NCBI RefSeq assembly: GCF_900130005.1
Contig: NZ_FQXP01000006.1
Span: forward strand, 4,669 to 68,668
Reading direction: 5' to 3'
Length of the DNA: 64,000 nucleotides
From: Clostridium collagenovorans DSM 3089
GTDB lineage: Bacteria; Bacillota; Clostridia; Clostridiales; Clostridiaceae
Shown: one piece after another, positions 1 through 8,337 of the stretch
Position numbering within the stretch: the stretch's first letter is position 1
Layout of the letters: each line of letters begins with the position of its first letter
The notes under the pieces: generated by a model
The model's input: only the letters and a program-made list of their open reading frames with translations
Database searches by the model: none
What the model was told of the DNA's origin: nothing
Program-made: the position numbers and the translations under genes

Positions 1-13
1 CTTGTAATTTAAA

Positions 14-113
14 AGGGTTACTTAGTTATTAGGTAGTTACCTTTTAAAGAGTATAACCTATATATTAGTAATTTGTAAGTTAAAAAGGTTACTTAGTTAT
101 TAGGCAGTTACTC
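14..113. repeat. two direct repeats, ~71-bp period, downstream of corA
   Basis: A block reading GGTTACTTAGTTATTAGG at about 16-33 recurs at about 87-104, with similar flanks (TTGTAA before and AGTTAC after). The copies differ by a few substitutions. The block lies at the 3' side of the minus-strand corA gene. No function can be assigned. Confidence 0.6.
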
Positions 114-201
114 CTTGAAAATCATAGCTTACAAATCTAAATGAAGTATGATTTAGCTTTGTAGTATATATAAATTTATAGAGTTTTTAAATGGTTTAAT
201 T

Positions 202-1143
202 TTAAAACATTTTTTTCTTACTTAAATAGAATCCTGTTACAAGGGATAATATTATGGATACCCCTATGGCATACCAAAAGCCCATTGGCATATTTTCGAA
301 TGGTATACCTGGTACGTTCATACCCCAGAATCCTGATATAATAGTAGGTATAGCTAAAACTATAGTAATTGATGTAAGGAATCTCATTACTAAGTTAAGA
401 TTGTTTGAAATAACAGATGCAGATGCATCCATTGTCCCAGATAGGACATTACTATATATATGTGTCATTTCAATAGCTTGCTTTGTTTCAATTAATACAT
501 CTTCTAATATATCTTTATCTTCTTCATACTTCTCAAGTAATTTCAGCTTAAGCATTTTATCAAAGGTAAGTTCATTGGATTTTAATGAAGTAGAGAAATA
601 TATTAGTGAATTTCTAAGATATAAAAGATGCATTAATTCTTTATTACTCATAGATTTTTGCAACTTCTTTTGTATCATTAGACTCTTCTTATCTATTTGT
701 CTTAAACAAACTAGATAGTAACTTGCAACTCTATATAGAAGCTGTAATATGAATCTAGAACGTTTAAAAGTATAGAAATTTTTTATGTTACCTTTTATAA
801 AGTCATTAGTAATTCTTGTATTTTTCAAACAAATGGTTATTAATTCCTTTTCAGTGTGGATTATTCCTAGTGGAACAGTATCGTATGTAAGTGAATTATC
901 CTCCATCTCTGTAAATGGAACGTCTATTACAACCATTATAGTCTGATCTTCTATTTCAATACGTGATGTTTCTTCGTCATCTAGTGCAGCACGTAAGAAC
1001 TCAATTGGTACAGAGGTTTTCTTTGATAATAATATTATATCTTGATCTGTTGGTGAGACTACATTTATCCAACATCCTGGTTCTATATTTTCTAATTTAG
1101 TAAGTTCGCAGTTTTCATCTACGGTTTTATAAATTGAAATCAT
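202..1143 (-). CDS. corA: CorA family magnesium/divalent cation transporter
   Basis: This is a 313-residue protein with a long soluble N-terminal part, largely helical towards the membrane, and two C-terminal membrane helices. The first helix ends in the signature Gly-Met-Asn (GMN) at residues 274-276, within FWGMNVPG. The second helix (about 288-308) is followed by a basic Lys-Lys-Lys tail. GMN plus two terminal helices is diagnostic of CorA-type pentameric channels for Mg2+, and in some members Co2+ or Ni2+. Length is normal for the family. The ATG start at 1143 is preceded by AAGGAG. The gene stands alone, facing a 1.5-kb noncoding region. Family assignment is firm; ion specificity is inferred from the family. 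Confidence 0.92.
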   Translation of the reverse strand: MISIYKTVDENCELTKLENIEPGCWINVVSPTDQDIILLSKKTSVPIEFLRAALDDEETSRIEIEDQTIMVVIDVPFTEMEDNSLTYDTVPLGIIHTEKELITICLKNTRITNDFIKGNIKNFYTFKRSRFILQLLYRVASYYLVCLRQIDKKSLMIQKKLQKSMSNKELMHLLYLRNSLIYFSTSLKSNELTFDKMLKLKLLEKYEEDKDILEDVLIETKQAIEMTHIYSNVLSGTMDASASVISNNLNLVMRFLTSITIVLAIPTIISGFWGMNVPGIPFENMPMGFWYAIGVSIILSLVTGFYLSKKKMF

Positions 1144-1522
1144 AACAATTCTCCTTAAGCATTTTATATTAGTTGTAATGTGAATTTTAAAATATTGAAA
1201 TCAAAATTAATAGTTTACTAAGCTAATTTTTAAATTATTGTATGATTTATAATAAATTATATGTTATCATATAAAATTCAATATACATAGAGAATAACTT
1301 ATATGAGATATTTTTATTTTACAGTAAATCAACTATTTATAATATACTCATTTTTATAGAAAATAACTTATGTATAATTTATTCTTTCATTTATCATATA
1401 AATCAATCTAATAATATTAATATAAATTATTGTACTTTTAGATGCACAAAATGCATTATTATGCTTTACATGAAGTTTAGTTACCTTACTTTAAAATTAT
1501 AAATGTAAGTTTATTTAGTAGG

Positions 1523-1622
1523 TATATAAGTTCTAATTAATATTTTACATTTATATTAACGGTTAAATTTATTCTATAATAAACCTTATATCTAAAAAGA
1601 ATGAATACTCTTTATTAGACTG
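1523..1622 (+). repeat. dispersed ~100-bp element, copy A
   Basis: The left end is TATAAGTTCTAATTAA, the core is AAATTTATTCTATAATAAAC, and the right end is CTTTATTAGA. It is very similar to copy B about 215 bp downstream; both share the stretch CCTTATATCTAAAAAGAATG. The ends are imperfect inverted repeats. Confidence 0.7.
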
Positions 1623-1738
1623 TAGGTATTTAAGTTTTAAAGTTATTAAATGTACTAAACTTATAGTGCTATACCTTAATACATATTAAGGTACAGAAAT
1701 GCCTTACTATATAATAAAGCTGAGAAGTGTACTTAACA

Positions 1739-1842
1739 TATATAAGTTCTAATTAATATTTTACATTTATATAAATTATTGATTTAATTTATAATAAACC
1801 TTATATCTAAAAAGAATGAAAATTCTTTATTAGAATATATAG
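1739..1842 (+). repeat. dispersed ~100-bp element, copy B
   Basis: Same layout as copy A, with a complete right end CTTTATTAGAATATATA that is the inverted complement of the left end TATAAGTTCTAATTAA. The copy contains no open frame. Confidence 0.7.
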
Positions 1843-1999
1843 CTTATAATTTTGATTAAAGGTTGTAACTATTAAGTTTGATTAAGTATATAAATAAAAG
1901 GGTAATGAATATTAATGTTCATTACTATATCTTGTTAATATGAAAATTTTCATATTAAAATTTATTTAGTTATATATTTTTTCAACTGATTTTATAAAT

Positions 2000-2044
2000 C
2001 ATACTAAGAGTAAAGTTTACTTGATAAGCTTTACTTTCAGTATG
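2000..2044. repeat. imperfect inverted repeat (hairpin)
   Basis: CATACTAAGAGTAAAG at the left pairs with CTTTACTTTCAGTATG at the right around a ~13-nt loop, with two mismatches. No T-run follows, so it does not look like a terminator. It immediately precedes the 26-bp tandem array. Confidence 0.55.
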
Positions 2045-2088
2045 TTATTAGAAATATCTATTGAAAGTATAGAAGCTAATGCTAAAAC

Positions 2089-2348
2089 TTAACTAATCAA
2101 CTATAACATTATAATTAATATACCAGTTATAACAGTATAGTTAATAGACTAGTTATAGAAGCATAATTAACAAAGCAGCTATAACAGAATAATTAATGGA
2201 CTAGTTATAGAGGTATAATTAACAAATCAATTATAGAGTTACAAGCAATAAACTAGTTATAAAGTTATAAGTAATAGACTAGTCATAGCATTAGAATCAA
2301 CAAACTAGTTATACCAGTATAATTAATAAACTAATTATAACATTAAAA
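2089..2348. repeat. tandem array of ten 26-bp units
   Basis: Ten consecutive units of exactly 26 bp can be laid end to end with no indels. Most begin TTAAT or TTAAC, carry a core like AACTAGTTATA and end in TATAA. Unit identity is moderate. Units 3 and 5 (GACTAG core) alternate with units 4 and 6 (CAAA core), which hints at an older 52-bp unit. A partial eleventh unit (TTAATAAGTTAA) follows. Stops occur in every frame, so the array is noncoding. Confidence 0.85.
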
Positions 2349-2704
2349 TTAATAAGTTAAGTGGAAATTATATAAAAATATAAACTAATGGTTTATTATG
2401 GAATAGAATATTATTTTGTATTTTTATATAAGTATATAGAGCTTAAACAATATCTTGTGAATGTAAAAAGAATTTTTATTACTAGGCTTTGAGTATTTAG
2501 CCAATAGTGTATGATAAATGGAGAATAATCAAGCAAAGGAGCATTTTATGCATTTACATTAGATTAAACAGGTATAAGGGGGGTATAAGCAATAATTTAA
2601 GGCTTTTTAATGATAGCTAAATATTCAAATCCCTAGTATAATCTCAAGGGTAATGAACATTAGCAAATATATGTTATTTTTAATTATTAAGGGGGATAAA
2701 GGTC

Positions 2705-3193
2705 ATGGCGCTCTATAGGGAAACGGTTCAAAGAAGTTATTCAGCCGTTATTCTTATCGTATCTGTAATGTTAGCTTTTAATATTTTTTTGTCTGACTGT
2801 GTTGAGAGAAGTATAAGCACAGCAAATTATATTAAGATATCTAGGATGTTTTTCTTTGGTATTATGGTGTTTTTTATATTAACTGAATTATATAAATTAA
2901 AGGTGAAATATAAATATACTATTATAGCTCATGAATTAATTATTCATAAGATTATTGGACATGAAGAGATCGAGGTTGAAAAGATAGATATAACAACTAT
3001 TAAACAAATGAAGAAGTGTCATGGTATAGATGCTATGGTTCCTTCAGTTTTTAAGGGTAGAAAATATATGGCATCATCCTTTAATGGAAATAAACATTAT
3101 TGTGTTTATAACAATGATGGTGAAATTAGAAGGTTTTATTTTGCTCCAAGTGATAAGCTGATGAGCAAATTGAGAAGGTATAATATAGGATAA
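2705..3193 (+). CDS. small two-helix membrane protein, function unknown
   Basis: I do not recognise this 162-residue protein. The N-terminal third holds two hydrophobic helices, about residues 13-30 and 47-63, separated by a short loop rich in Ser and Arg. After a basic stretch (LYKLKVKYKY) comes a ~95-residue soluble domain of alternating short strands (TIIAHELIIH, IEVEKIDITTIKQ, YCVYNNDGEIRRFYF). This resembles the PH-like domains found behind membrane helices in small Firmicutes proteins, but that is inference only. A strong AAGGGGG ribosome binding site lies about 10 bp before the ATG, and a good terminator follows, so it is a real single-gene unit. Confidence 0.7.
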   Translation: MALYRETVQRSYSAVILIVSVMLAFNIFLSDCVERSISTANYIKISRMFFFGIMVFFILTELYKLKVKYKYTIIAHELIIHKIIGHEEIEVEKIDITTIKQMKKCHGIDAMVPSVFKGRKYMASSFNGNKHYCVYNNDGEIRRFYFAPSDKLMSKLRRYNIG

Positions 3194-3240
3194 TAAAGTT
3201 ACTACTTTTAACATAGTAACTTTACTAGTTTAGTGGATGG

Positions 3241-3280
3241 ATAAAACCATAAATTCTATAAGGGATTTATGGTTTTATTC
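3241..3280 (+). terminator. intrinsic terminator after the membrane protein
   Basis: AAAACCATAAAT pairs with ATTTATGGTTTT around a short loop, followed by ATTCATTTTA. It lies about 50 bp after the stop codon at 3193. Confidence 0.7.
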
Positions 3281-3360
3281 ATTTTAAACCTAAGATTTTA
3301 ATTGTAGGTTAATTAGCTAATTACGAACCTTAAGTTAAGTGTTTCTAGTACTTAACTTAA

Positions 3361-3580
3361 AAAGTAAAAGTATAATTTTCAAAGATTTTTTTAAAATTCT
3401 TAACTATAAAACTCCTAAAGAGTTGTTTGAATCGTATTTAGATAAAATATATGAAGTCTAAGTAAATTCAAGTATTTAAGTCATACACTTAAATACTTGA
3501 ATTTGTTATTGCAATATAAAAAAGTTATTTATAAATTTAACCTCATAAGCTAAGGTATATTTACTATAATTATAACTCAT
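3361..3580 (+). mobile_element. IS30-type transposase 3' remnant, copy 1
   Basis: This 220-bp unit starts AAAGTAAAAGTATAATTTT. At 3396-3461 it encodes a protein tail ending NYKTPKELFESYLDKIYEV before TAA. That resembles the extreme C terminus of IS30-family transposases, in which an NYKTP-like motif precedes the final helix. A perfect 17-bp inverted repeat (3464-3504) follows the stop. No upstream transposase body is present. The family call rests on this short tail alone. Confidence 0.55.
3464..3504. repeat. perfect 17-bp palindrome after the transposase tail (copy 1)
   Basis: AAATTCAAGTATTTAAG pairs perfectly with CTTAAATACTTGAATTT around a 7-nt loop. It could be the terminator or terminal region of the ancestral insertion element. 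Confidence 0.8.
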
Positions 3581-3798
3581 AAAGTAAAAGTATAATTTTA
3601 AAAAGATTTTTTAATTCTTAACTATAAAACTCCTAAAGAGTTGTTTGAATCGTATTTAGATAAAATATATGAAGTCTAAGTAAATTCAAGTATTTAAGTC
3701 ATACACTTAAATACTTGAATTTGTTATTGCAATATAAAAAAGTTATTTATAAATTTTACCTCATAAGGTAAGGTTTATTTACTACAATTCTAACTTAT
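3581..3798 (+). mobile_element. IS30-type transposase 3' remnant, copy 2
   Basis: A nearly identical 218-bp direct repeat of copy 1. The same protein tail lies at 3614-3679 and the same 17-bp palindrome at 3682-3722. Head-to-tail arrangement without intervening sequence indicates segmental duplication, not independent insertions. Confidence 0.55.
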
Positions 3799-3906
3799 AA
3801 AGTAAAAGTATAATTTTTTTAGGATTTTTTAAAAATTCTTAAATATAAAACTCCTAAAGAGTTATTCGAATCGTACCTAGATAAAATATATGAAGTCTAA
3901 GTAAAT
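3799..3906 (+). mobile_element. IS30-type transposase 3' remnant, copy 3 (truncated)
   Basis: A partial third copy, more diverged. It encodes the same tail, with LKYKTP instead of LNYKTP, ending at 3900, and stops before the palindrome. It marks the edge of the tandem array. The rest of the gap to 4148 is featureless AT-rich DNA. Confidence 0.5.
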
Positions 3907-4148
3907 TCATATAACATAGTCGCTATAATAATTTTATATAGTTAGATTAAGATAGCGGTTTTATATAGGTATATTACAGTTCAGTTTTGTAGTTATAAAA
4001 AGTTAAATTTATTTTAAAATTAACTTTAACTTTTATATTTTTATTAATAAATTAAAGAAATCATTAAATTTATAATAATAATTAAGAGTAAACAAAACCC
4101 TATTAATTTATATTTCATTATTATTTGTATTTATTAAAAGGTAGAATT

Positions 4149-5303
4149 TTATTTTATATTTTTATGCAATTCAAGATTCATTTCTTTTAATAAATCATTT
4201 TTTTCAATCACATCTACTCCTGTTATTGCAAGAGCATTAATAGCGGTAATCATTGCATCTATAGAATACTCACTTAGAGTTTCATCACCAAATTCAGGTG
4301 AAGGAAATTTAATATCCTTATTTTTAGTTATTCCTATTGAAGGATATATACATGGTGTAGTATGGCTTATTGTACCGATACCTAACCCAAGGGTATTTTC
4401 TTTAGCTTTATCAATATTAATTATTCCACATTCCTTCAGATTGTGTGTGAATAATCTTGATAGTGTTGAGTTAGACAATAGATTTTCTGTAGGCATACCA
4501 CATAATTCAATACTGCCTTGCACTCCTAGTATTGATGATGATGAATTTACAAAGTTCCTTATCTTATTTTCTAGATCTTCACTATATTTAGCACAGCAAC
4601 TTTTTATAGAGAATTTCGCTTCGGCCTTTTGCTTTCCATCGGTTAAACAATGTATAGCTTCTATAGAAATATTGTCTATCATGCATTTAGAGCATGAACT
4701 TTTAATTAGTATACTTAGAGTATTAAAAGTTAGTAAACAAGCGTCTAATGCAGGATTTAGGCTGTTATTTAAAGCGTTACTATTATAATCACAACTGTAG
4801 TTGATTTTTAGTGGAATAGCAGCCTTAGAATCACCACTTTCAACTGTATCTATGTAACTATGAGGACACATGATAACATCCATATCTTCAAAGATATTTT
4901 CTTTTACCATGGCTAATTCAGAACCATTAAGATGATCTCCAGGACAACCTATTATGGTAACAGAGCCACCAATTAAGGAAATTACGCTGGATAGGGCTAA
5001 TGCAGCTCCTACACTCATTGAGGTAGAAAGATTATTCCCATATATGTGTCCCTCTGGATAACCATTGTATTTACAAACATAACATACCTTAGGGTGACCA
5101 GAGCCATATATTCCATAAAATGAAGTTTTCATGTCCAAAAAGTTATCAGTTACTTCAAATTTATGCTTTCTTAAAAGTTCACAAATATATTTACTTGAAT
5201 TTTGCTCACTAAAGGCTTCCTCACAGCTATCATAAAGATATTTATTTAAATCTATTAATTCATCTTTTATAGTACTAATGTACGAAATGATTTGTTGTCT
5301 CAT
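4149..5303 (-). CDS. M20-family amidohydrolase-like protein, catalytic site degenerate
   Basis: This 384-residue protein has the layout of M20 peptidases (M20D/aminobenzoyl-glutamate hydrolase branch): a catalytic-type first third, a central lid region and a final C-terminal segment. The expected motifs are present but altered. The CEYDALP-type motif reads CKYNGYP, the GHACGHN motif reads GHIYGNN, and the GTPAEE motif reads GCPGDH. In active relatives those Asp, Cys, His and Glu residues bind metal or catalyse, so the enzyme is probably inactive or has changed function. The frame is uninterrupted for 1.15 kb, so it is maintained and not a pseudogene. The ATG at 5303 follows a GGAAGTG site. 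It is divergent from gin. Confidence 0.7.
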   Translation of the reverse strand: MRQQIISYISTIKDELIDLNKYLYDSCEEAFSEQNSSKYICELLRKHKFEVTDNFLDMKTSFYGIYGSGHPKVCYVCKYNGYPEGHIYGNNLSTSMSVGAALALSSVISLIGGSVTIIGCPGDHLNGSELAMVKENIFEDMDVIMCPHSYIDTVESGDSKAAIPLKINYSCDYNSNALNNSLNPALDACLLTFNTLSILIKSSCSKCMIDNISIEAIHCLTDGKQKAEAKFSIKSCCAKYSEDLENKIRNFVNSSSSILGVQGSIELCGMPTENLLSNSTLSRLFTHNLKECGIINIDKAKENTLGLGIGTISHTTPCIYPSIGITKNKDIKFPSPEFGDETLSEYSIDAMITAINALAITGVDVIEKNDLLKEMNLELHKNIK

Positions 5304-5409
5304 ATCTTCACTTCCTTTTATAAAAAAACTTGAAAAAGTTCGAATTATGTATATACCAATATTATTACCTAAAAGAATAATTTTATTTGTGTTTATTACC
5401 TGGGTAATT

Positions 5410-5438
5410 GAATAAAATATATAAGATGAGGCAAGTAT
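5410..5438 (+). promoter_or_regulatory. possible sigma-F/sigma-G promoter of gin
   Basis: GAATA, 15 bp, then GGCAAGTAT lies about 35 bp before the gin start. It fits the forespore pattern (GNATA, ~15 bp, GGNNANANT) with one mismatch in the -10 element. In Bacillus the homologue csfB is made under sigma-F, which supports the reading. The match is weak on sequence alone. Confidence 0.35.
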
Positions 5439-5473
5439 TTTAATAGTTACTAATGTGTTATAGGGAGGAATTT

Positions 5474-5686
5474 ATGAATAAAAATAGTTGTTTAATGTGT
5501 AGGAAGCCTCAAGATAATGGTATAATAATTTATGGTGTTAATATTTGTAGGGAATGTGAATTGAGATTAATTAATGTGGATGTAGACACAGATTTTTATG
5601 AATATTATAAAGAAAAAATAAAGAAAAGTATAGTAAGTGTTATTTTAAGAGGAGATGAGCACAATTGGCAAAACTACCGATTGTAG
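5474..5686 (+). CDS. gin: Gin, anti-sigma-G factor (CsfB family)
   Basis: This is a small zinc-ribbon protein of 70 residues with two Cys pairs, CLMC near residues 7-10 and CREC about 20 residues later. That is the Gin/CsfB pattern. In Bacillus, Gin binds sigma-G and holds it inactive until engulfment is complete. The start at 5474 is chosen because GGGAGG lies just before it; the upstream in-frame ATG at 5453 would place that site inside the gene. The gene overlaps the next one by 22 bp, so translation is probably coupled. Its position ahead of yaaO/tmk/yaaQ/holB matches the Bacillus order and supports the call. Confidence 0.8.
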   Translation: MNKNSCLMCRKPQDNGIIIYGVNICRECELRLINVDVDTDFYEYYKEKIKKSIVSVILRGDEHNWQNYRL

Positions 5687-7098
5687 AAGGAATAGAGAGG
5701 TATATAAAAGAAGAAAATATTAGTTTTTGTATGCCAGGTCATAAGAATGGTAAAGGCTTTTTAAAGACTATAGAAGGAAGAGAACTTTTTAATAATTTAA
5801 TAAGTGGAGATATAACAGAGGTTGATGGAGTTGATAACTTACACAATCCAGAAGGTATAATAAAGGACGCAGAAGATGAGCTTAGCAAGTATTATAAAAG
5901 TAAAAAATCATACTTTCTTGTTAATGGAAGTACAAGCGGTAATTTAGCTATGGTTTTTTCATCCTTTAATGAGGGTGATAAAATCATTGTTGAAAGAAAC
6001 TGTCATAGATCAGTTTTTAATGCTATCATAATGAGAAAGCTAAAGCCTGTATATCTTAAAAATAAAATAACATCAAATTTTGATGCTCCTTTATCTATTG
6101 ATAAGGAGCATTTTTTAGAGGTTATATTAGAGAATAAGGATGCTAAGGGCATTTTATTGACATACCCTAATTATTATGGTGTATGTTGTGATTTAAGATA
6201 TATAGTTAAGATAGCTAAAGAAAATAATATGAAGGTGTTACTTGATGCAGCGCATGGTGCTCACTTTGGTGTAAACAATCTAGTACCTAAGAATCCAATG
6301 GAGTTAGGAGCAGATATGGTGGTTATGAGTGCACATAAGACTTTGCCAAGTTTAACACAAACTGCATTTTTACATATTGGTGAGGATGTACCTATTGATA
6401 AGGTTGATTTTTATGTTTCAGCTTTCATGAGTACAAGCCCCTCATATATGTTTATGAGCTCTATGGATTATGCAAGATTTTATCTTCAAGAATATGGAGA
6501 GCAGGAGTATATAACTTTATATGAAATAGTAGAGAAGTATAGAGAGAAAATAGATGAATTAGAAGGATTTAAGTGTTTAAGCAATGAGGTTATAAAGAAA
6601 GAATGTGAAATGCAGTGGTCAGGTGATTATGATGCTACAAGATTAGTTATTAATCTTAATAAGGGGTACAGTGGGCATAAGTTGCTTGATTATTTAAGAG
6701 CAAATAAGATTCAATGTGAAATGAGCAGTAATAGCTCTGTTGTATGTATTCCAACTCCTTTTAATGATGAAGAGGATTTTGAAAAGCTTTATTTAGCCCT
6801 TAAAGATTGCGATTTAGAGTGCATAACGGACAAGTATTATGAAGCAGTTACATGTGATTTCCCTAAGCAATATAAGCTGCCTTATGAGGTTATGGAATGC
6901 GAAGGAGAAGAGGTAGCTCTTTCCATGTGTAATGGAAGAATTGCTAAGGGGTTTATAGTTCCCTACCCACCAGGTATACCTTTAATTATGCCTGGGGAGG
7001 TTATAAGTACTGAAATTATTTCTGTATTAGAGCACTGCATTGAAATTGGGCAAACTGTATTAGGAATAAAGAATGGAAAGGTAAGTGTATGTAAATAA
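5665..7098 (+). CDS. Orn/Lys/Arg decarboxylase family PLP enzyme (YaaO-like)
   Basis: This 477-residue fold-type I PLP enzyme belongs to the group III amino-acid decarboxylases. It shows the N-terminal MPGHKNG motif, the GSTSGN phosphate-binding stretch, LDAAHGAHFG with the cofactor-contacting Asp, and SAHKTLPSLTQ, whose Lys225 should carry PLP. The C-terminal part has the family's YPPGIP motif. Members decarboxylate arginine, lysine or ornithine to the polyamine precursors agmatine, cadaverine or putrescine; the substrate cannot be read here. The start is TTG at 5665, preceded by AAGAGGAGATGAG. In Bacillus the corresponding gene yaaO also precedes tmk. Confidence 0.88.
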   Translation: MAKLPIVEGIERYIKEENISFCMPGHKNGKGFLKTIEGRELFNNLISGDITEVDGVDNLHNPEGIIKDAEDELSKYYKSKKSYFLVNGSTSGNLAMVFSSFNEGDKIIVERNCHRSVFNAIIMRKLKPVYLKNKITSNFDAPLSIDKEHFLEVILENKDAKGILLTYPNYYGVCCDLRYIVKIAKENNMKVLLDAAHGAHFGVNNLVPKNPMELGADMVVMSAHKTLPSLTQTAFLHIGEDVPIDKVDFYVSAFMSTSPSYMFMSSMDYARFYLQEYGEQEYITLYEIVEKYREKIDELEGFKCLSNEVIKKECEMQWSGDYDATRLVINLNKGYSGHKLLDYLRANKIQCEMSSNSSVVCIPTPFNDEEDFEKLYLALKDCDLECITDKYYEAVTCDFPKQYKLPYEVMECEGEEVALSMCNGRIAKGFIVPYPPGIPLIMPGEVISTEIISVLEHCIEIGQTVLGIKNGKVSVCK

Positions 7099-7281
7099 CT
7101 TACATAGTGCCTAGTTTCATTATCTTGCAATTTGACCTTAATATGATATTATTTTAATACAGGTTTATATAAGAAATTTTATAGCTTAGTATAGAGGTTT
7201 TTATAGATTCTATAGCTTAGCATATGTATTTTCATATATATTAAGTTTTAAAATATATAATTAAGGAAAGAGTGACGCTTT

Positions 7282-7917
7282 ATGAAAAAGGGATTATTTA
7301 TAAGTTTAGAGGGCGGAGAGGGTTCAGGAAAGACTTCTCAAATAGTTGCTATATCTGAATATTTAAAGAAACATAATATAGATCATATAATAACTAGAGA
7401 ACCAGGTGGAATAAGCATTTCAGAACAAATAAGAGAAGTTATCTTAAATAAGCAAAATACAACTATGGATGGAAGAACAGAGGCTTTATTATATGCAGCT
7501 GCAAGAAGACAACATTTAGTTGAAAAGGTTATACCTGCACTTAATGAAGGAAAAGTTGTAATTAGCGATAGATTTGTTGACGCCTCTTTAGCATATCAAG
7601 GTTATGCTAGGGGATTAGGTATTGATGAGGTAATGGAAATTAATGAATTCGCTATAGACGGATATATGCCTGATTTAACATTGTTTTTAGATATAGACCC
7701 ACAGGCTGGCTTAGATAGGATTGCTAAGAACTCACAAAGAGAGGTAAATAGGTTAGATTTAGAGGCATTGGATTTTCATAATAAGGTTAGAGAAGGATAT
7801 AATATCTTATTAAAGAATTATCCAGAGAGAATTAAGCTTATAGATGCTAGTAAGAACTTTGATGAGGTTTTTGAGGAAATAAAAAAGGTTTTAGATAAGT
7901 ATATAAGAGTTAACTAA
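7282..7917 (+). CDS. tmk: thymidylate kinase
   Basis: This 211-residue kinase phosphorylates dTMP to dTDP with ATP, an essential step in dTTP synthesis. The P-loop EGGEGSGKT is at residues 10-18. It is followed by [17 protein letters not shown] (the DRX motif contacting dTMP) and a LID-like segment around [11 protein letters not shown]. Length is typical. The ATG at 7282 is preceded by AAGGAAAGAG at slightly long spacing. It sits between yaaO and darA as in Bacillus. About 180 bp separate it from the preceding gene, so it may have its own promoter. Confidence 0.96.
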   Translation: MKKGLFISLEGGEGSGKTSQIVAISEYLKKHNIDHIITREPGGISISEQIREVILNKQNTTMDGRTEALLYAAARRQHLVEKVIPALNEGKVVISDRFVDASLAYQGYARGLGIDEVMEINEFAIDGYMPDLTLFLDIDPQAGLDRIAKNSQREVNRLDLEALDFHNKVREGYNILLKNYPERIKLIDASKNFDEVFEEIKKVLDKYIRVN

Positions 7918-8337
7918 TTAGTGAAAGAATATATTTGAATATTTAATAATAAATATATTTTGGTTTTGATGTTTATTGTACGGTGATAAACATAAGTTTA
8001 TTTTGGTACGTATTGTACGGTAATAAGTATATTTTGATTTTGATGCTTATTGTACAGTAATAAATATATTCTTATTTTGTTATTTGGTATGCATCTAAGT
8101 TTACAGGACACTTTAAACCAAGATTAAAAGCAAAACCAAAATTAGAAGTAAAACTATACATAACTAAGGTATGTTACTTAAAAACATATAAATTCATTAT
8201 TTTTAACTTATATTCTTTTAAATTTGTGCATAGTTTTATATAAATTATCTTAAATTTGTAAATTATCTTTTGGTAATTATGAAAGTTGTGGTAGAATTAT
8301 TATAAACTATTTTTAATTTAAGGGGAGGTAATGGGAT
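7918..8337. other. noncoding gap with short tandem repeat
   Basis: This 420-bp spacer between tmk and darA holds a three-unit 37-bp repeat (7951-8061). The remainder is featureless AT-rich DNA up to the AGGGGAGG ribosome binding site of darA. No hairpin with a T-run was seen, so read-through from tmk is possible. Confidence 0.6.
7951..8087. repeat. 37-bp tandem repeat, three units plus a partial fourth
   Basis: Units at 7951-7987, 7988-8024 and 8025-8061 align without gaps, with a partial unit at 8062-8087. Each carries TTTTGG or TTTTGATTTTG followed by TATTGTACGGTAAT, or TATTGTACAGTAAT in the third unit. The conserved core TTGTACNGTRAT is near-palindromic (GTAC centre), so it could be a repeated protein site. 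Confidence 0.8.

Larger units (their letters stand above)
1144..2704. other. long noncoding, repeat- and palindrome-rich region
   Basis: These 1.56 kb hold no credible gene on either strand. They contain two copies of the dispersed ~100-bp element, an array of ten 26-bp units, and several palindromes: TACCTTAATA paired with TATTAAGGTA at about 1673-1694, GTAATGAA paired with TTCATTAC at 1902-1925, AATATGAAAATTTTCATATT at about 1937-1956, and an imperfect 16-bp stem at 2000-2044. The last ~50 bp supply the ribosome binding site of the next gene. Confidence 0.7.

Noticed and set aside
254..718. 154-codon plus-strand frame inside corA
   Set aside because: It is the antisense shadow of the clear CorA gene, without a ribosome binding site.
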